Shown: positions 7,511 through 10,660 of the stretch, one piece after another
Layout: the number at the start of each line of letters is the position of its first letter
How positions within the stretch are numbered: the first letter of the stretch is position 1
Assembly: GCA_003505715.1 (NCBI GenBank)
Contig: DNXU01000239.1
Span: 7,456-18,115 of the forward strand
Source of the DNA: Cyanobacteria bacterium UBA8803
Lineage (GTDB): Bacteria; Cyanobacteriota; Cyanobacteriia; Cyanobacteriales; Coleofasciculaceae
Reading direction: 5' to 3'
DNA length: 10,660 bases
Notes under the pieces: generated by a model
Databases searched by the model: none
Told to the model about the DNA's origin: nothing
What the model saw: the letters and a program-made list of their open reading frames with translations, nothing else
Translations under genes and position numbers: made by a program

Positions 7511-7534
7511 TTTAGATTTTTTAGGGGAAGAGCA

Positions 7535-8401
7535 ATGCTTAGTCTCACCAAGATGATGATACGTAACTGTGCCCAACGCCTAGAAGCCAGCTACCGTAAG
7601 ACTTACGGTAGTATCAGGACAGACTGTGCAGACCTCATCAACTGGGTCGCCAACACGGCGTTGGAAAAAATTGCCCAGAGCGACGCTCCTTACCACGATG
7701 TAGAACACACAGTCCTGGTTACCCTGGTGGGTCAACAAGTTCTACAGGGCAAGCATCGCCTTGAGGGTAACGTAAAGAGCGAAGATTGGCTGAACTCGAT
7801 AGTTTCTTGGTTATGTCATGACGTTGGCTATGTCAAAGGAGTATGTCAGCAAGATAGAGGCGATCACAGATTGTATGCGGTTGGTCGAGGCAATATGATG
7901 ATTTCGCTGCCGTGCGAGGCAACGGATGCTAGTCTAACACCTTATCATGTAGATCGGGGGAAGATGTTTGTGGAAGAGCATTTTAGCTCTCACCCCTTGA
8001 TTGATGTAGCAGCAGTGAAACGCAATATTGAGCTAACCCGTTTTCCGGTGCCAGCGGATGAGGCTCACCAAGACACCATTAACTATCCCGGTTTAACCCG
8101 TGCGGCAGACTTAATCGGTCAGCTGTCTGACCCGCACTACTTACAAAAAATTCCTGCCTTGTTCAACGAGTTTGAAGAAACTGGAGCCAACAAGTGTTTA
8201 GGTTACCGCCATCCCAACGATTTGCGCAAGAACTACCCCAACTTTTTCTGGAATGTTGTCTGCCCGTACATCCAACCCGCGTTGCAATACTTAGAAATGA
8301 CCGTTGCCGGTCAGCAGATCGTCGCCAATCTCTACAGCAATGTCTTTCAGGTTGAACAGGAGAATAGTAAGAGTATCAGGCAGACAGTACTATCGTGCTA
8401 G
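7535..8401 (+). CDS. HD-domain metal-dependent phosphohydrolase, class I PDE-like
   Basis: 288 residues; the ATG at 7535 is set by a strong AGGGGAAG (7523-7530) four bases upstream. Active-site landmarks: PYHDVEHTV (52-60, H54 and H58), WLCHDVGY (92-99, H95-D96) and RAADLIGQLSD (189-199, D192). This H...H...HD...D order, with YHxxxHTV, is that of HD phosphohydrolases and most resembles the metal site of class I cyclic-nucleotide phosphodiesterases. All expected metal ligands are present, so it should be active on a phosphoester. The substrate is unknown: a cyclic nucleotide, another nucleotide or an unrelated phosphate ester are all possible. Relatives annotated only as metal-dependent phosphohydrolases are common in cyanobacteria. 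No signal peptide or membrane helix, so cytosolic. It stands alone, with a long upstream region and its own terminator. A 21-base palindrome lies within codons 20-26. Confidence 0.82.
   Translation: MLSLTKMMIRNCAQRLEASYRKTYGSIRTDCADLINWVANTALEKIAQSDAPYHDVEHTVLVTLVGQQVLQGKHRLEGNVKSEDWLNSIVSWLCHDVGYVKGVCQQDRGDHRLYAVGRGNMMISLPCEATDASLTPYHVDRGKMFVEEHFSSHPLIDVAAVKRNIELTRFPVPADEAHQDTINYPGLTRAADLIGQLSDPHYLQKIPALFNEFEETGANKCLGYRHPNDLRKNYPNFFWNVVCPYIQPALQYLEMTVAGQQIVANLYSNVFQVEQENSKSIRQTVLSC
7591..7611. repeat. 21-base palindrome inside the HD gene
   Basis: CTACCGTAAG (7591-7600), one A, then its exact reverse complement CTTACGGTAG (7602-7611). As RNA it would form an 8-base-pair stem with a five-base loop about 57 bases after the start codon. 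As DNA it has the symmetry of a dimeric protein's site. Confidence 0.6.
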
Positions 8402-8434
8402 GGGCAGGTAATGATGTCAAGGCGCATTTTCGTT

Positions 8435-8467
8435 CCCCCTCTCCCAAAGTTGGAAGAGGGGGCTTTT
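8435..8467 (+). terminator. Likely terminator of the HD gene
   Basis: An 8-base-pair stem CCCCCTCT (8435-8442) / AGAGGGGG (8455-8462) followed by CTTTT begins 33 bases after the HD stop codon. The stem is GC-rich, but the T-run is short (four), so termination may be partial. Confidence 0.55.
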
Positions 8468-8505
8468 AGAGTAGATTATAAGCTAAAGTCGCAGCATCCA
8501 TGTAG

Positions 8506-8561
8506 GGGCGAGTCGCTACTTCAATATAGTAGTACCAGCAACAAAATCACTTGACTCGCCC
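8506..8561. repeat. Spaced inverted repeat GGGCGAGTC / GACTCGCCC
   Basis: Perfect 9-base arms at 8506-8514 and 8553-8561 with 38 bases between. TGTAGGGGCGA at the left arm resembles the ends of short dispersed GC-rich repeats common in cyanobacterial intergenic DNA, so this may be a decayed copy of one. It could also form a long-loop hairpin. Confidence 0.4.
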
Positions 8562-8595
8562 TGCTTGATTGGCTGTAGGGCGTAGGGTGTGGGGT

Positions 8596-8623
8596 TTGAA
8601 GCTCAATGGGATTGAGCCATAAT
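8596..8623 (+). promoter_or_regulatory. Predicted promoter of the Uma2 gene
   Basis: A -10 CATAAT (8618-8623, five of six consensus bases) and a -35 TTGAAG (8596-8601, four of six) are 16 bases apart. Transcription would start near 8630, which favours the ATG at 8656 over the TTG at 8638 as the start of the gene. Confidence 0.45.
8601..8617. promoter_or_regulatory. Palindrome in the Uma2 promoter spacer (candidate operator)
   Basis: GCTCAAT, GGG, ATTGAGC: perfect 7-base arms with a three-base centre. It occupies the spacer between the predicted -35 and -10 boxes, where a bound protein would block RNA polymerase. Confidence 0.4.
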
Positions 8624-8655
8624 AAAAGTTAACCCTATTGGCGATAACATTTGTG

Positions 8656-9249
8656 ATGGAAACTCTGACTCTGCATGTACCCCCTGCTGTAGGTCTGACA
8701 GACGAGCAGTTTTATCAACTGTGTATAGCTAATCAAAAATGGCGTTTAGAGCTAACTGCCGATGGAGAACTGATCGTCATACCCCCAACAGGTGGAGAAA
8801 CTGGTATCAGAAATTCAGATTTCAACCTACAACTCGGCCTTTGGAATCGCCAAGTTAGATTGGGAAAAGTATTTGACTCCTCAACTGAGTTCCGATTACC
8901 TAATAGTGCCAAGCGTTCCCCCGATGCTGCCTGGGTGATACTAGAACAATGGGAAGCCTTACCGCCTGAGGACAGGAAGCGCTTTCCTCCCCTATGTCCA
9001 GACTTTGTCATGGAACTGCGTTCTGAAACAGATTCCCTTAATGACTTACGTGCCAAAATGCAGGAATACCGGGCTAACGGTACTCGCTTGGGTTGGCTGA
9101 TTGATCCGCAAACACCCTTAGTTGAAATTTACCGACCTTCTGTGATGAGTGAAACTATCACTTTCACCATCGATCGACCCCCTACACTTTCTGGTGAAGA
9201 CGTGCTGCCTGGGTTTGTTCTCGATCTAACCCCTATCCTGCATCCTTAG
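8656..9249 (+). CDS. Uma2 family (DUF820) PD-(D/E)XK endonuclease-like protein
   Basis: From the ATG at 8656 the protein has 197 residues; a TTG six codons upstream (8638) extends the frame but would leave almost no leader behind the predicted promoter. Family hallmarks: LTDEQFYQLCIANQKWRLEL near the N-terminus, GELIVIPPTGGETG, SPDAAWV (D90), PDFVMELRSETDSL (D116, E120), KMQEYRANG (K134) and LGWLIDPQ. D90/D116/E120/K134 are the expected PD-(D/E)XK set and all are present, so the nuclease fold appears intact. Length is normal for the family. Uma2 proteins are present in many copies in cyanobacteria; their biological role is not established, and nuclease activity is inferred from the fold. No partner gene is adjacent: it is flanked by a terminator before and a palindromic terminator after, so it is probably a single-gene unit. 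Confidence 0.88.
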   Translation: METLTLHVPPAVGLTDEQFYQLCIANQKWRLELTADGELIVIPPTGGETGIRNSDFNLQLGLWNRQVRLGKVFDSSTEFRLPNSAKRSPDAAWVILEQWEALPPEDRKRFPPLCPDFVMELRSETDSLNDLRAKMQEYRANGTRLGWLIDPQTPLVEIYRPSVMSETITFTIDRPPTLSGEDVLPGFVLDLTPILHP

Positions 9250-9346
9250 CAAGTTAAATCTGGGCGATCGCTCTCTGCGCCCTCGCCAAAGACTGAGGAA
9301 TTCCTAATTTGTCCAAAGTCCAATCCTGAAAACCTAAAAACTATTG

Positions 9347-9376
9347 AGGATAGGCGAGGTATACCTCGCCTATCCT
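9347..9376. terminator. Perfect 30-bp palindrome, probable two-way terminator
   Basis: The left half AGGATAGGCGAGGTA is followed directly by its exact reverse complement, 15 pairs with no interruption. It lies between the convergent Uma2 (stop 9249) and coiled-coil (stop 9488) genes. The plus strand continues TCTCTTTC and the minus strand has a TTTTT run about six bases beyond the stem, so it could end transcription from both sides. Its perfection is unusual for a simple terminator. Confidence 0.6.
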
Positions 9377-9408
9377 TCTCTTTCGCATCTAATTATTATT
9401 ATCGATTT

Positions 9409-9488
9409 ATATCATGTCCGGTAATATCGCTCTTCTACCCTCACCCCAGTAGAGCGAGAGGGAGCAAGATGCTCTCCGGACTTGATAT
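9409..9488. repeat. 80-bp element with 13-base terminal inverted repeats and two inner hairpins
   Basis: Ends ATATCATGTCCGG (9409-9421) and CCGGACTTGATAT (9476-9488) match as inverted repeats at 12 of 13 positions. Inside are CGCT/AGCG plus CTAC/GTAG (9428-9456, with a three-base bulge) and GAGCA/TGCTC (9462-9474). The transcript of either strand could fold as a three-way junction. Its right end touches the stop codon of the coiled-coil gene. It may be a small non-autonomous mobile element or a 3'-end RNA structure. I saw no clear target duplication. Confidence 0.5.
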
Positions 9489-10576
9489 TACTTGCTCTTC
9501 ATTTGTCCTTTAGCTTGCTCTAGAGCGATTTCCTTAAGTGCCTGATAAGAGTTGGCATTGGAAGAACCTTCGATAGCCTTGACAGCTAAATCCTGAACTT
9601 GTTTCAGGGCGGAATCTAGTTGTTGCGAGAGATTTTTAATCCGTGCTTCTTGATTTTGAATAGTTTGTTCTAAGGATTGAATCCTCAGTTCATAGAAACG
9701 CTTTTGTCCCTCTATTTCTTTGTTCTGCAAATCTGCCTTAATTTTGACTTGGGAGTTGGCAATGCCTTTCCCTTCTTCTTTAGCTTTCTTGATCGCCGCT
9801 TCCTTCTCTTTGTCAAAAGCTTCGACCTTGGTTTTTAATTCTTCAAATTTCTGTTCGCTTTCGGCAATTCCTTTTTCTCGCTCCGTCCACTGCTGTTGTT
9901 GCGCTTGATTGGTCTCTTCTAGTTGCTTATACAAGCTCTTCTGATTTTGTTCATAGGTGTCTCGATCTAAACTGCGGCGCAACTCCAGATCGTATTTGTA
10001 ATCCTGCTCTTCCCGCTGGCGGGTTTTGCGGTGTTCCTCATTGCGTTCCTTAATGGTGCGTTGATGTTCCTCTTGTTCTTTTTCCCAACCTTGCCTCAAC
10101 TCTTGAATTTCTTGAACCAAGGCTTCACGCCGCTGGCTAATTTCTTCCTCAAACGCTTTAGAATTGTCTTCGTAGGTCTGAATTAAACTATCAAGTGTTT
10201 CTTCATCAATTTCTGCTAAATCATACAGGTCTTCAAGTTGTTGAGCTTCCTCCGCTACACTATTGCGCAACTCTTGCAGCTTCGCTGCTTCTGAGGTCAG
10301 TTTCTCTGATAACTCACTAACAGCACTACCAAATCCTAATTGCAATTTGAGCAGGCTGTCAATCGTATCCATCATTTTGTCGCGAGCAACTACTGGCTGA
10401 TTCATAGGGGTAACAGTATGGTGGCGGTTATTTTCGTTAACAACAGGTGGTTTTTCTTTGGTTTCCTTCTGAAGCTGTTTGAGTTGAGTCTCTAAAGTTT
10501 TTCGCTCTTTGAGCAATTCATCATAAGCTTCTAGAATCTCGGCTTTAGTACTTTTGCTGGTAGGTTTGCTTGCCAT
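9488..10576 (-). CDS. Conserved cyanobacterial coiled-coil protein of unknown function
   Basis: 362 residues from the ATG at 10576, preceded within a few bases by a heptamer array and with no clear ribosome binding site. Residues 8-42 form a first charged helix (KAEILEAYDELLKERKTLE). A Pro/Asn/His-rich hinge (43-64) follows, then MMDTIDSLLKLQLGFGSAVSELSEKL (68-93), the least coiled-coil-like and probably most conserved part. From about 95 to 333 the chain is almost continuous Glu/Gln/Lys/Arg heptads. The tail DLAVKAIEGSSNANSYQALKEIALEQAK is near the C-terminus. There is no cysteine, signal peptide, membrane helix or ATP-binding motif, so it is not an SMC-type ATPase although searches may hint at one. 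I recall close relatives across cyanobacteria, all without assigned function. A structural or scaffolding role in the cytosol is only a guess. It is convergent with the Uma2 gene. Confidence 0.8.
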   Translation of the reverse strand: MASKPTSKSTKAEILEAYDELLKERKTLETQLKQLQKETKEKPPVVNENNRHHTVTPMNQPVVARDKMMDTIDSLLKLQLGFGSAVSELSEKLTSEAAKLQELRNSVAEEAQQLEDLYDLAEIDEETLDSLIQTYEDNSKAFEEEISQRREALVQEIQELRQGWEKEQEEHQRTIKERNEEHRKTRQREEQDYKYDLELRRSLDRDTYEQNQKSLYKQLEETNQAQQQQWTEREKGIAESEQKFEELKTKVEAFDKEKEAAIKKAKEEGKGIANSQVKIKADLQNKEIEGQKRFYELRIQSLEQTIQNQEARIKNLSQQLDSALKQVQDLAVKAIEGSSNANSYQALKEIALEQAKGQMKSK

Positions 10577-10582
10577 AATTAG

Positions 10583-10660
10583 TTGTTGGTTGTTGGTTGT
10601 TGGTTGTTGGTTGTTGGTTGTTGGTTGTTAGTCGTTGGTTGTTGGTTGTTGGTTGTTAGT
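10583..10660. repeat. TTGTTGG heptamer tandem array, running off the window
   Basis: Eleven consecutive 7-base units from 10583 to 10659: six perfect TTGTTGG, then TTGTTAG, TCGTTGG, two more perfect, and TTGTTAG. The array is cut by the window edge. It begins seven bases before the coiled-coil gene's ATG (on its strand), so that gene's leader and probably its promoter region consist of repeat DNA. Confidence 0.95.

Larger units (their letters stand above)
6838..7534. other. Long divergent intergenic region (697 bp), no convincing gene
   Basis: This separates the minus-strand TIR-ATPase gene from the plus-strand HD-phosphohydrolase gene. It holds the TIR promoter and operator-like repeat (6863-6903), an inverted repeat TCCTCAA/TTGAGGA (6997-7003 and 7013-7019), a HIP1 site (7059), a CTATCGATAG palindrome (7085-7094), a short heptamer array (7149-7169), direct repeats (7206-7281), overlapping hairpins (7434-7475) and the HD gene's ribosome binding site. 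No reading frame longer than about 30 codons has coding character. The stretch from about 7190 to 7380 is AT-rich. A small RNA gene is possible but not shown. Confidence 0.7.

Noticed and set aside
8581..8625. tRNA-like stretch with GGTTTGAAGC resembling a T-loop
   Set aside because: No acceptor stem, anticodon arm or D-arm can be built around it.
8733..9056. 107-codon minus-strand frame opposite the Uma2 gene
   Set aside because: Antisense to a strongly supported gene, Ser/Arg-rich composition typical of a reverse-frame artefact.
9488..10576. SMC/chromosome-segregation ATPase identity for the coiled-coil protein
   Set aside because: No Walker A, signature motif or head domain; only coiled-coil composition would support it.
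10583..10660. Regular repeats considered as a CRISPR array
   Set aside because: Units are seven bases with no spacers; this is a simple heptamer tandem array.

Overview
The window is chromosomal DNA from a cyanobacterium, most likely a filamentous one. Ten exact copies of the HIP1 octamer GCGATCGC occur in 10.66 kb (chance expectation is well under one), there are several heptanucleotide tandem arrays, and nearly every gene is of a type typical of cyanobacteria: AAA-like ATPase fusions, a TIR fusion, a Uma2 nuclease, a cyanobacterial coiled-coil protein and a site-2-protease-type N-terminus. I cannot name the genus. No rRNA, tRNA, CRISPR array, transposase or phage gene is visible.

Layout. 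Left edge (1-1130): the first 68 codons of a minus-strand membrane protein (probable site-2 protease) diverge from a plus-strand metallo-beta-lactamase-fold protein whose metal ligands have mostly been lost. A degenerate heptamer array (1183-1230) fills the gap to the convergent block. Centre (1233-6837, minus strand): two large signalling genes in tandem. The upstream one encodes HTH-like + TIR + AAA-like ATPase; the downstream one encodes AAA-like ATPase + four GAF domains in A-B-A-B order, with no recognisable output domain. Both carry the same Walker A core, RQMGKTSL. A good sigma70-type promoter with an inverted repeat around its -10 box precedes the TIR gene. The 697-bp divergent gap (6838-7534) has no convincing gene but holds direct repeats TTTTATGAGG, two mutually exclusive hairpins and a good ribosome binding site for the next gene.

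Right part (7535-10576): an HD-domain phosphohydrolase with the active-site spacing of class I cyclic-nucleotide phosphodiesterases, followed by a likely terminator; a Uma2/DUF820 PD-(D/E)XK protein whose predicted promoter has a palindrome filling the spacer; a perfect 30-bp palindrome suited to two-way termination; an 80-bp element that can fold as a three-way junction; and a convergent minus-strand coiled-coil protein of unknown function whose leader is a TTGTTGG tandem array running off the window.

How they may work together. The central pair reads as a nucleotide-switch signalling module: ATPase modules shared by two proteins, one carrying a potential NAD-cleaving TIR effector and the other a stack of small-molecule sensors. 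The HD protein next door could act on a nucleotide signal. Operon membership, partnership and any immune role are inference; the individual architectures are familiar in cyanobacteria, but this combination deserves a conserved-neighbourhood test.
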